A stretch of DNA of 64,000 nt from Protofrankia sp963555925 (GTDB lineage Bacteria > Actinomycetota > Actinomycetes > Frankiales > Frankiaceae): contig CAUVXJ010000034.1 of the NCBI GenBank assembly GCA_963555925.1, forward strand, positions 62,001 to 126,000. Reading direction: 5' to 3'. Positions 36,414 to 46,155 of this stretch are shown piece by piece. How positions within the stretch are numbered: position 1 is the stretch's first letter; every line of letters starts with the position of its first letter. The position numbers and the translations under genes were made by a program. The notes beneath the pieces are model-generated. The model was not told where the DNA came from. It was given only the letters and a program-made list of their open reading frames with translations, and did not search any database.

Positions 36414-37311
36414 CTGAGGTTGATTCGACCATCGCGAGCCAGACCCGCAGGGTGAGGATCCACAGCACGGTGGCCCCAGCGATATGCAGTTCCACCAGGG
36501 CGACGGGGACACCGGTGAAGTACTGCGTGAACCCGACTCCGGCCTGGGCGAGGACAACGGCGGCGAGCGCGGTGGTGGCACGAACAGCCTCAGCCGGCGC
36601 GCCACCGGGACGGACGGCGAGCACGGTGGCGATCACGAGTCCCACCAGTACCATCGCCGCGTCCGCATGCAACTGCGCGACGGTGGTGATGTCGAACCCG
36701 AATCGCTTGGCCTCGGCCGAGTCCCCGCTGTGCGGGCCGGTACCGGTGACCACCGTGCCGAGGAACAGCACCGCGCCGGCGACAAGGGCGAGCGCCCGGG
36801 CCAGCCAGACCAGCTCGGGCCGGCCCACCGGGCGGACCGGGCCGGCGCCCTGACGGGCCCGGCGGTCGAGCACGACGACGTCCACCAGCAGCAGCATCGA
36901 CAGCAGGAAATGCCCGGCCACCAGCGCGGGATGCAGCTTGAACAGGACGGTCAACCCGCCGAGCACCACTTGGCCGATAAACCCGAGCCACAGGCCGAAC
37001 GAGAGGGCGACAAGGTCGCGGCGGCGCTCGGTCAGCCGCAGTGATACCAGTGGCAGCAGCAGCATCACCAGCCCGACGGCGACGGTCAGTAGGCGATTGC
37101 CGAACTCGATCCAGCCGTGCGCGGAATACTCCGGCCGGGTGACGAACGAGTTGTCACCGCAGGTGGGCCAGGTGGGGCAGCCAAGCCCGGACCCGGTCAG
37201 CCGCACTGCGCCGCCGGTGACGACAATCAGCGCGAGCAGGGCGACGGAAATCCGGGTGAGTCGGCTGAAGACGGCGGGGCTCACCGTCGGCATTTTCTTC
37301 CATACGCTCAT
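36349..37311 (-). CDS. ctaA: Heme A synthase (CtaA/Cox15)
   Basis: Oxidises the heme O methyl group to give heme A. 320 residues, about eight transmembrane helices. The conserved histidines are at HGWIEFGNRLLT, HPALVAGHFLLS, LHADAAM and VALVELHIAGA; the extracytoplasmic GLGCPTWPTC has the Cys pair of this group. The last ~20 residues (GRKGHHHDENRLPSSTGS) are encoded by the intergenic 36-bp repeat, so the C-terminus is probably a recent extension. Confidence 0.95.
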   Translation of the reverse strand: MSVWKKMPTVSPAVFSRLTRISVALLALIVVTGGAVRLTGSGLGCPTWPTCGDNSFVTRPEYSAHGWIEFGNRLLTVAVGLVMLLLPLVSLRLTERRRDLVALSFGLWLGFIGQVVLGGLTVLFKLHPALVAGHFLLSMLLLVDVVVLDRRARQGAGPVRPVGRPELVWLARALALVAGAVLFLGTVVTGTGPHSGDSAEAKRFGFDITTVAQLHADAAMVLVGLVIATVLAVRPGGAPAEAVRATTALAAVVLAQAGVGFTQYFTGVPVALVELHIAGATVLWILTLRVWLAMVESTSAVGRKGHHHDENRLPSSTGSR

Positions 37312-37425
37312 CGCAAGTCATACTACCGTCTGTAGAAGATTGCGGGTTCGCACGATCTGGGCGTGGTCCCGACGGCGTGGTCCCAACAGCGAGGTCCCAA
37401 CGTGCTCATCGTGGCCGTCGGGGGA

Positions 37426-38283
37426 TCATTCCCATTTGAACGTCCGCGCCGCGAGAGTCAGTGAACCGACCGCCCAGGCAAACAGAATGGCGAGGTCCGC
37501 AACGGGCAGACCGGCTGAGTCCCGCAGGATCGCGCGCAGTCCGTCCGATGCCGCGGCCGTGGGCAGCAGCTCGCCGAGGCCAGCCAGCCACCCAGGCAGC
37601 CGGGACAGCGGGACGACGATCCCACCGACGAGCAACAGCACCAGGTAGACGCCATTGGCCGCGGCCAGGGTCGCCTCCGCTCGCAACGTGCCCGCCATGA
37701 GAAGCCCGAGGCCCGAGAAGGCGACTGTCGCCACCAGCAGGAGCAGCCCCACCGCCAACGGCGAGCCGTGCGGGTGCCAGCCGACGCCGAATCCCACGGC
37801 GATCACCAGCAGGACTTGGATGATTTCCACGCCGACGACGGCCAGGGTCTTGCCACCGAGCAGAATCGACCGGGGCAGGGGGCTCGCGCCGAGCCGTTTG
37901 AGCACACCGTAGGAACGTTCGAATCCGGTTGCGATCGCCTGTCCGGTGAACGCCGTCGACATGACCGCGAGAGCCAGGATGCCGGGGACCAGAAAATCCA
38001 CCGGGGTACCGGCATCGGTGGGCAGCACGTTCACGGCCGTGAAGAACAGCAGCAGGCCAACTGGGATGATCACAGTGAGCAGTACCGATTCCCCGCGGCG
38101 CAGCGTCAGTTTCAACTCGAGCATCGTCTGGGCCCGCAGCATGGTTTGCCAGCGTGCGGCACCAGGTGCCGGGCGAAGATCGAGTAGACGCTGGGATGCG
38201 GGTGCCGACGCGGGTGCCGACGCCGCCGTCGTCGGCGCCGGTGGCGTCGCCTCGGACGGTGTGCCGGTGCTGGTGCCGGTCAC
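37426..38283 (-). CDS. ABC transporter permease (ABC-2 type)
   Basis: About 285 residues with six hydrophobic segments (LTVIIPVGLLLFFTAV, GILALAVMSTAF and later) and the layout of ABC-2 exporters. GFERSYGVLKRLGASPLPRS is typical of daunorubicin-resistance-like permeases. The GTG start at 38283 overlaps the stop of the ATPase gene (GTGA). The N-terminal ~35 residues are Thr/Ala/Pro-rich and not conserved. In many actinobacteria this pair sits next to heme A genes, but its substrate is unknown. Confidence 0.88.
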   Translation of the reverse strand: MTGTSTGTPSEATPPAPTTAASAPASAPASQRLLDLRPAPGAARWQTMLRAQTMLELKLTLRRGESVLLTVIIPVGLLLFFTAVNVLPTDAGTPVDFLVPGILALAVMSTAFTGQAIATGFERSYGVLKRLGASPLPRSILLGGKTLAVVGVEIIQVLLVIAVGFGVGWHPHGSPLAVGLLLLVATVAFSGLGLLMAGTLRAEATLAAANGVYLVLLLVGGIVVPLSRLPGWLAGLGELLPTAAASDGLRAILRDSAGLPVADLAILFAWAVGSLTLAARTFKWE

Positions 38284-39221
38284 GGCCGCAACCCCGAACC
38301 GGTGAGTTCCACGAACACGTCCTCCAGACTGCGCTGTTCGACTCTGAGATCGTCGGCCAGCACACCGTTGCTCGCGCACCAGGCGGTCACCGCCGCCAAC
38401 AGCGCTGGGTCGATCCGGCCGTGCACGATGTAGCGGCCGGCAGGTTCCTCCGTCGCGACCGTGCCGTCCGGGAGGGCCAGGACGAGGCGGTCGATGTCGA
38501 GACCCACCGGCGCCCGGAACCGCAGCTGTCCCTCAGCGCCTCCCCGGGTCAACTCGGCCGGGGAGCCCGCCGCGAGCATGCCGCCGTGGTCAATGATCAC
38601 AACGTGATCCGCGAGGTGCTCCGCCTCGTCCATCGCATGGGTGGTGAGCACCACCGTCACTCCGCTGCCGCGCAGCTCGGTCACCAGTTCCCAGGTGGCC
38701 CGGCGGGCCTGCACGTCCAGGCCCGCGGTGGGCTCGTCCAGGAACACGAGTTCGGGTCGCCCCACCAGCGCCATCGCCAGGGACAGCCGTTGGCGCTGCC
38801 CGCCGGACAGGCGTCGGTAGGGAGTACGGGCCGATCCGGCCATCCCGACCCGCTCGAGCAGGACGTTGACGTCCAGCGGATTGCGGTGATGCGCGGCGAG
38901 CAGGCTGAGCATCTCCTGCGCACGGGCGCCTGGGTAGACCCCGCCAGCCTGGAGCATGACTCCCACCCGGGGGTGCAGGGCGGCCGCGTCGCGTCGGGGA
39001 TCGAGGCCGAGCACCCGCACGTGACCCGCGTCCGGGTGTCGGAAACCCTCGCATATCTCGATCGTGGTGGTCTTGCCGGCACCGTTCGGGCCGAGCAGTG
39101 CCGTCACCGAACCTGCAGTCACGCTCAGTGAGAGTTGGTTGACTGCGTGGACGGGTCGGCCGGAACGTGGCCGGTAGGTCTTGACCAGGTCGACAACCTC
39201 GACTGCCAGGTCCTCCGCCAC
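38280..39221 (-). CDS. ABC transporter ATP-binding protein
   Basis: Drives export through the adjacent permease. About 313 residues if GTG 39221 is the start; the frame is open to 39353 but that part overlaps the regulator gene. Walker A GPNGAGKTTT, Q-loop MLQAGGVYPG, signature RLSGGQRQRLSLAMAL, Walker B LVFLDEPTAGLD and the H-loop TTHAMDEAEHLAD are all intact. The last ~90 residues form the C-terminal extension typical of DrrA-like exporters. Confidence 0.93.
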   Translation of the reverse strand: MAEDLAVEVVDLVKTYRPRSGRPVHAVNQLSLSVTAGSVTALLGPNGAGKTTTIEICEGFRHPDAGHVRVLGLDPRRDAAALHPRVGVMLQAGGVYPGARAQEMLSLLAAHHRNPLDVNVLLERVGMAGSARTPYRRLSGGQRQRLSLAMALVGRPELVFLDEPTAGLDVQARRATWELVTELRGSGVTVVLTTHAMDEAEHLADHVVIIDHGGMLAAGSPAELTRGGAEGQLRFRAPVGLDIDRLVLALPDGTVATEEPAGRYIVHGRIDPALLAAVTAWCASNGVLADDLRVEQRSLEDVFVELTGSGLRP

Positions 39222-39231
39222 ATCGGCGATC

Positions 39232-39822
39232 CTACGGACCACCGCGTGCACGGTGTGCGGCACGTGTGGCGCGTGGGGCTGGGCCGCGGGGCGACGGCGG
39301 ACGTTGTGTGCTGTCCGGGTCGGCGAGCGCTCCCCAGGCGCCGAGGCGTTCATGCAGGAGCAGCGGGGTCGTGCTGTACAGCCGGGCCAGCGCGGGCAGG
39401 TCCGTCCGCCGCAGCCGCAGCACGTCCGGGGAGCTCTCGGCCCGCAGCACCTGGACGATTGCGATCCAACGCCGTAGTGGCCCGGTGCGGGTCGGTGGCA
39501 GCTTGCGCAGCCGGTGCAGGTCGATGGCGAGCGGCGGCAGCCCTACCAGCTCGGATCGGGCCGACGGCGGCGGTACAAGCATGATCGCGGCCATGTCGTA
39601 CAGCTCGGCCAGTTCCACCAGGCGGTGAACCCGCAGCGCGCGGCTGCCACGTTCGTAGGCGCCGAGGGTGCCCGCAGTCCAGCGCCCGTTCGTGCGTGCC
39701 TGGACGTCGAGGAGGGACATGCCGCGACGGTGACGGGCAGCCCGCAGCCGGCGCCCCAACTCCGCGGCGTAGTCCCTACCTGCGCCAGCGTCGGCCTCGG
39801 TCACGCTCTCCGTCCAGGTCAC
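39232..39822 (-). CDS. XRE-family transcriptional regulator
   Basis: Helix-turn-helix protein: LGRRLRAARHRRGMSLLDVQ ... WTAGTLGAYERGSRALRVHRLVELAELYDM is an XRE DNA-binding domain resembling the N-terminal domain of BldD-like proteins. The remaining ~120 residues show no recognised domain. The start is uncertain: GTG 39822 and GTG 39804 both precede the HTH, and the frame is open to 40011. The gene ends ten bases before the ABC ATPase gene and probably forms an operon with it. Confidence 0.75.
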   Translation of the reverse strand: MTWTESVTEADAGAGRDYAAELGRRLRAARHRRGMSLLDVQARTNGRWTAGTLGAYERGSRALRVHRLVELAELYDMAAIMLVPPPSARSELVGLPPLAIDLHRLRKLPPTRTGPLRRWIAIVQVLRAESSPDVLRLRRTDLPALARLYSTTPLLLHERLGAWGALADPDSTQRPPSPRGPAPRATRAAHRARGGP

Positions 39823-40142
39823 GTCGAACGAACCGGAGACGCCGTTCGCCTCCCGTCGCAGCGTGTCAGGAGTTGGCCGGTGAGACGACGGTCTCACCCG
39901 TGATGACGCGCTGATGAGCGTGGTCTGCCTGTGGTACAGGATTCCGGCGGCGTTTGCATGGCTGTGGATCGGGGCTGTGGGCCGGGGCTGTGGATCGGGG
40001 ATGTGGCGCATCAGACGCTCGGCTCGACTACGCGGTCCGTGCCCAGGTCAGATGCCACGATGGTCAGGTATTGCGACAGATGGCGTCGGCCCGGCGCGCC
40101 GACCAGTTCGACCTCCGACGGGAAATAAGGCACAGTGGTGTT
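39823..40142. promoter_or_regulatory. Divergent intergenic region before the suf operon
   Basis: About 320 bases between the XRE regulator (minus) and sufR (plus) with no supported gene. It must hold the suf operon promoter and, by analogy with other SufR-controlled operons, an operator; no clear dyad was picked out by eye. A GGGCTGTGG-rich short repeat is visible at 39970-40000. Confidence 0.45.
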
Positions 40143-40898
40143 GTGAAAAGCATGCCCGACACTTCCAGCGGTGCGGTGGCCGACGGCCGAACCCGTGACC
40201 GTGTCGCGCGCCTGCTCCTGGAACTCGGTCCCTCGACCGCGGTCACGCTCGCGGCTCATCTCGGCCTGTCACCGGCGGCGATCCGTCGGCATCTCGACGC
40301 GATGCTCGCCGAAGACACGATCACGACCCGGTCGGCGCGCACCGCGGGCCCCCGCGGCCGCGGGCGTCCGGCCAGGCTGTTCCAGCTCACCGCCGCCGGG
40401 CACGCGGCGGGCCCGAACGCATACGAGGATCTCGCAGCCAGCGCGCTGAGCTTCCTCGCGGACGTCGCGGGTCACCAAGGTGTCACGGAGTTCGCCGAAG
40501 CACGCGCCGCCGACCTGGAACGGCGCGTCAAGCCGGCGGTGGCCGAGGCCGACCCGGCGGACCGGCCGGCGGCACTGGCGGCGGCCATGTCCGCCGCCGG
40601 CTACACGGCGAGTGCCTCGCCACTGCCGACCGGCGTCCAGATCTGCCAGCACCACTGTCCGGTTCAGCACGTTGCGGAGCGTTTTCCCGAACTATGCGGC
40701 GCTGAGACCGCCGCATTGGCGAGGTTGCTCGACTCCCACGTCCAGCGGCTCGCAACAATCGCGCACGGCGATGGGGTGTGCACCACGCATGTTCCCCTGG
40801 ACCCCGCTCCCGTCTCCACTGCCAGTACGTCCACTGCCAGTACGTCAATCGCAATGAACCCCATCACTCCCACCTCCTCGGAGGGGCCTGCCATATGA
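40143..40898 (+). CDS. sufR: Iron-sulfur cluster-sensing repressor SufR
   Basis: Winged-helix regulator of the suf operon. The N-terminal HTH is RVARLLLELGPSTAVTLAAHLGLSPAAIRRHLDAML; the C-terminal part has the cluster ligands in QICQHHCPVQHVAERFPELCGAE and GDGVCTTHVP. A start at GTG 40143 or ATG 40152 fits. It is first in the operon and overlaps sufB (ATGA), so it is expected to repress itself and the operon when its cluster is intact. The last ~30 residues are a Thr/Ser/Ala repeat from a 15-bp tandem, unlike other SufRs. Confidence 0.93.
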   Translation: MKSMPDTSSGAVADGRTRDRVARLLLELGPSTAVTLAAHLGLSPAAIRRHLDAMLAEDTITTRSARTAGPRGRGRPARLFQLTAAGHAAGPNAYEDLAASALSFLADVAGHQGVTEFAEARAADLERRVKPAVAEADPADRPAALAAAMSAAGYTASASPLPTGVQICQHHCPVQHVAERFPELCGAETAALARLLDSHVQRLATIAHGDGVCTTHVPLDPAPVSTASTSTASTSIAMNPITPTSSEGPAI

Positions 40899-42385
40899 CC
40901 ACAATTCCCGAGACCGAGATCGGCAGTCGGCTCGAGGGCCAAAGGGCGCGCGACGATCATCAGATCGCGCGCCCGGAGGCCGCAGTCCCTGAAGCACTCG
41001 AGGGTCTGGGTTCCTACAAGTTCGGCTGGTCCGACACGGACGCATATGCGGCAACCGCCCAGCGCGGCCTGTCAGAGGCGGTCGTCCTCGGAATCTCGGC
41101 CAAGAAGAGCGAACCGGAGTGGATGACGCAGCTGCGGCTCAAGGGGCTGAAGCTCTTCGGCCGTAAGCCCATGCCGACCTGGGGTGCGGATCTTTCCGGC
41201 ATCGACTTCGACAACATCAAGTATTTTGTCCGGTCGACCGAGAAGCAGGCGGCTACCTGGGACGACCTGCCGGCGGATATTCGTAACACCTATGACAGAC
41301 TGGGCATCCCCGAAGCGGAGAAGCAGCGTCTGGTCTCCGGTGTGGCGGCCCAGTACGAAAGTGAAGTCGTCTACCACAAGATCCGGGAAGATCTTGAGGA
41401 GCAGGGCGTCATCTTCCTCGACACCGACAGCGGTCTACGGGAGCACCCGGAGGTGTTCAAGGAGTACTTCGGGTCGGTCATCCCGGTCGGCGACAACAAG
41501 TTCGCCGCGCTCAACACCGCGGTGTGGTCCGGCGGGTCCTTCATCTACGTACCGCCGGGCGTGCACGTCGAGATTCCGCTCCAGGCCTATTTCCGGATCA
41601 ACACCGAGAACATGGGCCAGTTCGAGCGGACGCTCATCATCGTCGACGAGGGTGCCTATGTGCACTATGTCGAGGGCTGCACGGCACCGATCTACTCCTC
41701 TGACTCGCTGCACTCGGCGGTCGTGGAGATCGTGGTGAAGAAGAACGCCCGCTGTCGGTACACGACCATCCAGAACTGGTCGAACAACGTGTACAACCTG
41801 GTGACCAAGCGGGCGGCGTGTCAGGCCGGCGGCACCATGGAGTGGATCGACGGCAACATCGGTTCCAAGGTGACGATGAAGTACCCGGCGGTGTGGCTGC
41901 TCGGCGAGCACGCCAAGGGCGAGGTGCTCTCGATCGCGTTCGCCGGTTCCGGCCAGCATCAGGACGCCGGCGCGAAGATGGTGCACGCTGCGCCGCGGAC
42001 GTCGTCCACCATCGTGTCCAAGTCGGTGGCCCGTGGCGGTGGCCGGACCTCCTACCGGGGTCTGGTCCAGATTCAGGAAGGCGCGCACAACTCACGGGCG
42101 ACGGTGAAGTGTGACGCCCTGCTGGTCGACACGATCAGCCGCTCCGACACCTATCCCTATGTGGACGTCCGGGAGGACGACGCGTCAATCGGGCATGAGG
42201 CCACCGTGTCCAAGGTCGGAGAGGACCAGCTCTTCTACCTGATGAGCCGCGGGCTTTCCGAGGACGAGGCCATGGCCATGATTGTGCGCGGATTCGTGGA
42301 ACCGATCGCCCGGGAACTGCCGATGGAGTATGCCCTCGAGCTCAACCGGCTGATCGAGCTGCAGATGGAAGGCGCGGTCGGCTGA
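40895..42385 (+). CDS. sufB: Fe-S cluster scaffold protein SufB
   Basis: Core subunit of the SufBC2D scaffold. About 496 residues from ATG 40895, with GGAGGGG nine bases upstream and overlapping sufR. Typical segments are YKFGWSDTDAYAATAQRGLSE, VFKEYFGSVIPVGDNKFAALN, WSGGSFIYVPPGVHVEIPLQ, GCTAPIYSSDSLHSAVVEIV and the C-terminal GHEATVSKVGEDQLFYLMSRGLSEDEA. The first ~40 residues are a variable acidic/basic leader. Confidence 0.97.
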   Translation: MTTIPETEIGSRLEGQRARDDHQIARPEAAVPEALEGLGSYKFGWSDTDAYAATAQRGLSEAVVLGISAKKSEPEWMTQLRLKGLKLFGRKPMPTWGADLSGIDFDNIKYFVRSTEKQAATWDDLPADIRNTYDRLGIPEAEKQRLVSGVAAQYESEVVYHKIREDLEEQGVIFLDTDSGLREHPEVFKEYFGSVIPVGDNKFAALNTAVWSGGSFIYVPPGVHVEIPLQAYFRINTENMGQFERTLIIVDEGAYVHYVEGCTAPIYSSDSLHSAVVEIVVKKNARCRYTTIQNWSNNVYNLVTKRAACQAGGTMEWIDGNIGSKVTMKYPAVWLLGEHAKGEVLSIAFAGSGQHQDAGAKMVHAAPRTSSTIVSKSVARGGGRTSYRGLVQIQEGAHNSRATVKCDALLVDTISRSDTYPYVDVREDDASIGHEATVSKVGEDQLFYLMSRGLSEDEAMAMIVRGFVEPIARELPMEYALELNRLIELQMEGAVG

Positions 42386-43641
42386 TGGTGACCGTTCCCA
42401 TCCACAACGGCCCGCGTGACGGCTCGGCCGAGGAATCATCCACCGCTGCGGCCGCGGCTGTGCTGGTGGCCGGGTCCTCGACCGGGTCACCAGTCGGGTC
42501 GAAGGCAGGGGTGTCGGCGGGTCGGCCCGATGGCCGGCCCGACGGGCGACCGCGTCCGGTGCGCTCCCGCGACCCGCAGGCGCATCCGCTGCCGACCGGT
42601 CGCGAGGAGGAGTGGCGGTTCACCCCGCTGCGCCGACTGGGCGGCCTGCTCGCAGGCCCGGACGCCGACGCCACCTTTGCCGTGAGTGTCGAGGCACCCG
42701 AACCGGTGACGGTCGAACACGTCGGCATCGACGACGCCCGGGTCGGGCGGGTGCTGACCCCGGCCGACCGCGTGTCCGCGTTCGCGATGACCCGGGCCGA
42801 GGAGGCCGTGGTGATCACCGTGCCCGCCGAGGCGACTCCCGATACCCCGGTGATCGTCCGGCTGCACGGTTCGGGCGGTATCGCCTACGCCCATCTGGTG
42901 GTCGAGGTCGAGGCGTTCGCATCGGTCACAGTGGTGCTCGACCACACCGGTCAGGCAATCTTCGCCGGCAACGTGGAACTGTCGATTGGTGACGGCGCGT
43001 CATTGACCTTCGTCTCGCTGCAGGACTGGGACGCGGGCGCCGTGCACGTCGCCGCGCACGCGGCCAAGGTCGGCCGCGACGCCCGGTTCCGCTCGTTCAC
43101 AGTGACTCTCGGTGGCGATCTCGTCCGGTTGTCGCCCACCGTCACCTACGCCGGTCCCGGCGGGGACGCCGAGCTCTACGGACTGTTCTTCACCGACGCC
43201 GGTCAGCACCAGGAGCACCGCCTGCTCGTCGATCACGGCCCGCGGTCGTGTCGCAGTCGGGTCGCGTACAAGGGCGCGCTCCAGGGCGCGGGCGCACACG
43301 CCGTATGGATCGGTGACGTGGTGATCGGGGCGGATGCGGTCGGTACCGACACCTATGAGCTGAACCGCAACCTGGTTCTTACCGACGGTGCGCGGGCGGA
43401 CTCGGTGCCGAACCTGGAGATATCCACCGGCGAGGTCATCGGGGCCGGTCACGCCAGTGCCACCGGGCGTTTCGACGACGAGGCACTGTTCTATCTGATG
43501 GCGCGGGGAATCCCGGCGGACGAGGCGAGACGCCTGGTGGTCCGGGGCTTCTTCGCCGAGATCGTCGATCGGATCGAGATCGAGTCTCTCCGGGACCGGA
43601 TCACCGCGACGGTCGAGGCAGAGCTGGGCGGGGTCGTCTAG
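42385..43641 (+). CDS. sufD: Fe-S cluster assembly protein SufD
   Basis: SufB paralogue in the SufBC2D complex. 418 residues; its ATG shares a base with the sufB stop (TGATG). Conserved stretches include REEEWRFTPLRRLGGLL, QHQEHRLLVDHGPRSCRSRVAYKG, and the C-terminal GHASATGRFDDEALFYLMARGIPADEARRLVVRGFF. The first ~55 residues are low-complexity Ala/Ser/Gly/Asp-Gly-Arg repeats and probably disordered. Confidence 0.96.
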   Translation: MVTVPIHNGPRDGSAEESSTAAAAAVLVAGSSTGSPVGSKAGVSAGRPDGRPDGRPRPVRSRDPQAHPLPTGREEEWRFTPLRRLGGLLAGPDADATFAVSVEAPEPVTVEHVGIDDARVGRVLTPADRVSAFAMTRAEEAVVITVPAEATPDTPVIVRLHGSGGIAYAHLVVEVEAFASVTVVLDHTGQAIFAGNVELSIGDGASLTFVSLQDWDAGAVHVAAHAAKVGRDARFRSFTVTLGGDLVRLSPTVTYAGPGGDAELYGLFFTDAGQHQEHRLLVDHGPRSCRSRVAYKGALQGAGAHAVWIGDVVIGADAVGTDTYELNRNLVLTDGARADSVPNLEISTGEVIGAGHASATGRFDDEALFYLMARGIPADEARRLVVRGFFAEIVDRIEIESLRDRITATVEAELGGVV

Positions 43642-43958
43642 TGGGTGGTTTCCAGCGCGTCTGCGCGTTGTCGGACCTGCGTGAGGAGTCCGCGCTCGGC
43701 GTGGAGGTCGACGGCCAGCCGGTATGCCTGGCGCTGGCCGCCGGGCAGGTCTTTGCCATCCGCGACGAGTGCTCCCACGCCGAGGTGCTGCTCTCCCACG
43801 GTGAGGTCGAGGACGCGAGGATCGAATGCTGGCTGCACGGCTCGCAGTTCGACCTCGCCACAGGTGAACCCATCGGGTTGCCGGCAACCGAGCCGGTGCC
43901 CGTTTATCCGGTGCAGATCGACGGTGACGACGTGCTCGTCGACGTCGGGCCGTCATAG
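43641..43958 (+). CDS. Rieske-type ferredoxin of the suf operon
   Basis: A 105-residue Rieske [2Fe-2S] protein, similar to small ferredoxin subunits of non-heme dioxygenases. The ligands are in DECSHAEVLLS (C-x-H) and ECWLHGSQFD (C-x2-H), about residues 44-66. The GTG start at 43641 overlaps the sufD stop. Such a gene is a regular member of actinobacterial suf operons; it may supply electrons for cluster assembly, an inference. Confidence 0.93.
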   Translation: MGGFQRVCALSDLREESALGVEVDGQPVCLALAAGQVFAIRDECSHAEVLLSHGEVEDARIECWLHGSQFDLATGEPIGLPATEPVPVYPVQIDGDDVLVDVGPS

Positions 43959-44026
43959 CTGCATACGGCGGCATACGGCGATATATAGCGGCATATAGCG
44001 GCAGCGGTATATAGGAGACTGATCAA

Positions 44027-44806
44027 GTGTCGACCCTTGAGATCCGTAACCTCCATGTCTCGGTGGAGACCGATTCCACCGAGGGGAGGGAGATCCTGCG
44101 CGGCGTGGATCTGACGATCCGCCGTGGCGAGACCCATGCGATCATGGGGCCGAACGGCTCCGGTAAGTCGACGCTGGCGTACTCGATCGCCGGTCACCCC
44201 AAGTATACGATCACCAGTGGTTCGGTGACGTTGGACGGGGTCGACGTCCTCGCGATGAGCGTCGACGAACGCGCCCGTGCCGGTGTCTTCCTCGCCATGC
44301 AGTACCCGGTCGAGGTTCCCGGCGTGTCGGTGTCGAACTTCCTGCGCTCGTCGGTGACGGCCGTGCGCGGCGAGGCGCCGAAGCTGCGTACGTGGGTCAA
44401 GGAGGTCCGTGACACCATGGCGGGCCTGGAGATGGACCCGGCCTTCGCCGAGCGCAGCGTCAACGAGGGCTTTTCCGGCGGTGAGAAGAAGCGGCACGAG
44501 ATTCTGCAGATGGCGCTGCTCAAGCCGAAGATCGCCATTCTGGACGAGACCGACTCGGGCCTTGACGTGGACGCGCTGCGGATCGTCTCCGCCGGCATCG
44601 AGTCCGTCCGCGCGGCCGGGGAGACCGGCATTCTGCTGATCACCCACTACACCCGCATCCTGCGGTATGTGAAGCCTGAGTTCGTCCATGTGATGACCGG
44701 CGGGCGCATCGTCGACTCCGGCGGCCCCGAGCTTGCCGCGGTCCTGGAGGACGGTGGCTACGACCGGTATGTCAAGGCGAGCGAGCCGGCCGGGACGGCG
44801 GCGTGA
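44027..44806 (+). CDS. sufC: Fe-S cluster assembly ATPase SufC
   Basis: ABC-type ATPase of the SufBC2D scaffold. 259 residues from GTG 44027, AGGAGA upstream. Walker A GPNGSGKSTLAYSIAGHP, VFLAMQYPVEVPGVSVSNFLR, signature FSGGEKKRHEILQMALL, Walker B ILDETDSGLDVDALRIV and H-loop LLITHYTRILRYVKPEFVHVM are exactly those of SufC. The 68-base gap before it contains imperfect GGCATA(TA)CGGC-type repeats (about 43956-44012). Confidence 0.97.
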   Translation: MSTLEIRNLHVSVETDSTEGREILRGVDLTIRRGETHAIMGPNGSGKSTLAYSIAGHPKYTITSGSVTLDGVDVLAMSVDERARAGVFLAMQYPVEVPGVSVSNFLRSSVTAVRGEAPKLRTWVKEVRDTMAGLEMDPAFAERSVNEGFSGGEKKRHEILQMALLKPKIAILDETDSGLDVDALRIVSAGIESVRAAGETGILLITHYTRILRYVKPEFVHVMTGGRIVDSGGPELAAVLEDGGYDRYVKASEPAGTAA

Positions 44807-46155
44807 CGATGACCGACGTGAGGGACGCGCCCGTCCCTGCACATGTTCTGAGGACCGGGGGGACGGGCGAGCCGAGGTTGGCCTATGACGTCGAACGGAT
44901 CCGTAAGGACTTCCCGATCCTGGCGCGGCGCGTTCATGACAACCGGCCGCTGGTCTACCTCGACAGCGCGGCCAGCTCGCAGAAGCCCACCCGTGTCCTC
45001 GACGCTGAGCGGGACTACTACGAGCAGCACAACGCCAACGTCCACCGCGGCATCCACGTGCTCGCCGAGGAGGCGACCGCGCTGTACGAGTCGGCCCGCG
45101 ACCGGGTGGCGGCCTTCATCGGCGCACCCCGACGGGACGAGGTCGTCTTCACGAAGAACTCCTCCGAGGCGCTGAACCTCGTCGCCTACGCGATGAGCAA
45201 CGCGGCCTCCGCCGGCCCCGAGGCGGCGCGCTTTCGCCTCGGGCCGGGCGACGAGGTCGTCATCACCGAGATGGAGCACCACTCCAACCTGGTGCCCTGG
45301 CAGATGCTGTGCCGGCGGACCGGGGCCACGCTGCGCTGGATCGGTCTCACCGACGACGGCCGGCTCGACCTCACCGACCTCGATCAGGTGATCACCGAGC
45401 GGGCGAAGGTCGTCTCGTTCGTGCACCAGTCGAACATCCTCGGCACGGTCAATCCGGTGGCGACACTGGTCGCCCGCGCCCGTGCGGTGGGCGCGCTGAC
45501 CGTCCTGGACGGATCACAGTCCGTGCCGCACATGCCGATCGACGTGACCGCGCTCGGTGTGGACTTCCTCGCCTTCACCGGCCACAAGATGTGCGGCCCG
45601 ACCGGTATCGGCGTGCTGTGGGGCCGGGGCGAGTTGCTGGAGGTCATGCCGCCGTTCCTGGGTGGCGGTGAGATGATCGAGACGGTGACGATGGAGGCGT
45701 CGACCTATGCGGTGCCCCCGCACCGGTTCGAGGCCGGTACACCGATGATCTCCCAGGCCGTAGGCCTCGGTGCCGCGGTCGACTACCTCACCGAGCTCGG
45801 TATGGACGCGGTCGCCGCCCATGAGCACGACATCACCACCTACGCCCTCGGTCAGCTGGCCACCGTGCCGGGCCTGCGGATCATCGGGCCGCCGGACCCG
45901 GTCGACCGGGGCGGCGCCATCTCGTTCGCGCTCACCGGATCCGACAACCGGCCGCTGCACCCGCACGATGTCGGCCAGCTGCTCGACGAGCGGGGCGTCG
46001 CCGTGCGGGTGGGGCACCACTGTGCCCGCCCGGTCTGCGTGCGCTACGGCGTCCCGGCCACGACACGGGCGTCCTTCCACCTGTACTCGACCCGCGGTGA
46101 GGTCGACGCACTCGTGGAAGGCCTGGGGCATGTGCGGAGGTTCTTCGGGACGTGA
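44803..46155 (+). CDS. sufS: Cysteine desulfurase SufS
   Basis: PLP-dependent group II cysteine desulfurase that takes sulfur from cysteine and passes it to SufU. 450 residues from GTG 44803 (overlapping the sufC stop) or ATG 44809. VYLDSAASSQKP, HNANVHRGIHVLAEEAT, EMEHHSNLVPWQ, the PLP lysine in FLAFTGHKMCGPTGIGVLWG and the catalytic cysteine in VAVRVGHHCARPVCVRYG are intact. Confidence 0.97.
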   Translation: MTMTDVRDAPVPAHVLRTGGTGEPRLAYDVERIRKDFPILARRVHDNRPLVYLDSAASSQKPTRVLDAERDYYEQHNANVHRGIHVLAEEATALYESARDRVAAFIGAPRRDEVVFTKNSSEALNLVAYAMSNAASAGPEAARFRLGPGDEVVITEMEHHSNLVPWQMLCRRTGATLRWIGLTDDGRLDLTDLDQVITERAKVVSFVHQSNILGTVNPVATLVARARAVGALTVLDGSQSVPHMPIDVTALGVDFLAFTGHKMCGPTGIGVLWGRGELLEVMPPFLGGGEMIETVTMEASTYAVPPHRFEAGTPMISQAVGLGAAVDYLTELGMDAVAAHEHDITTYALGQLATVPGLRIIGPPDPVDRGGAISFALTGSDNRPLHPHDVGQLLDERGVAVRVGHHCARPVCVRYGVPATTRASFHLYSTRGEVDALVEGLGHVRRFFGT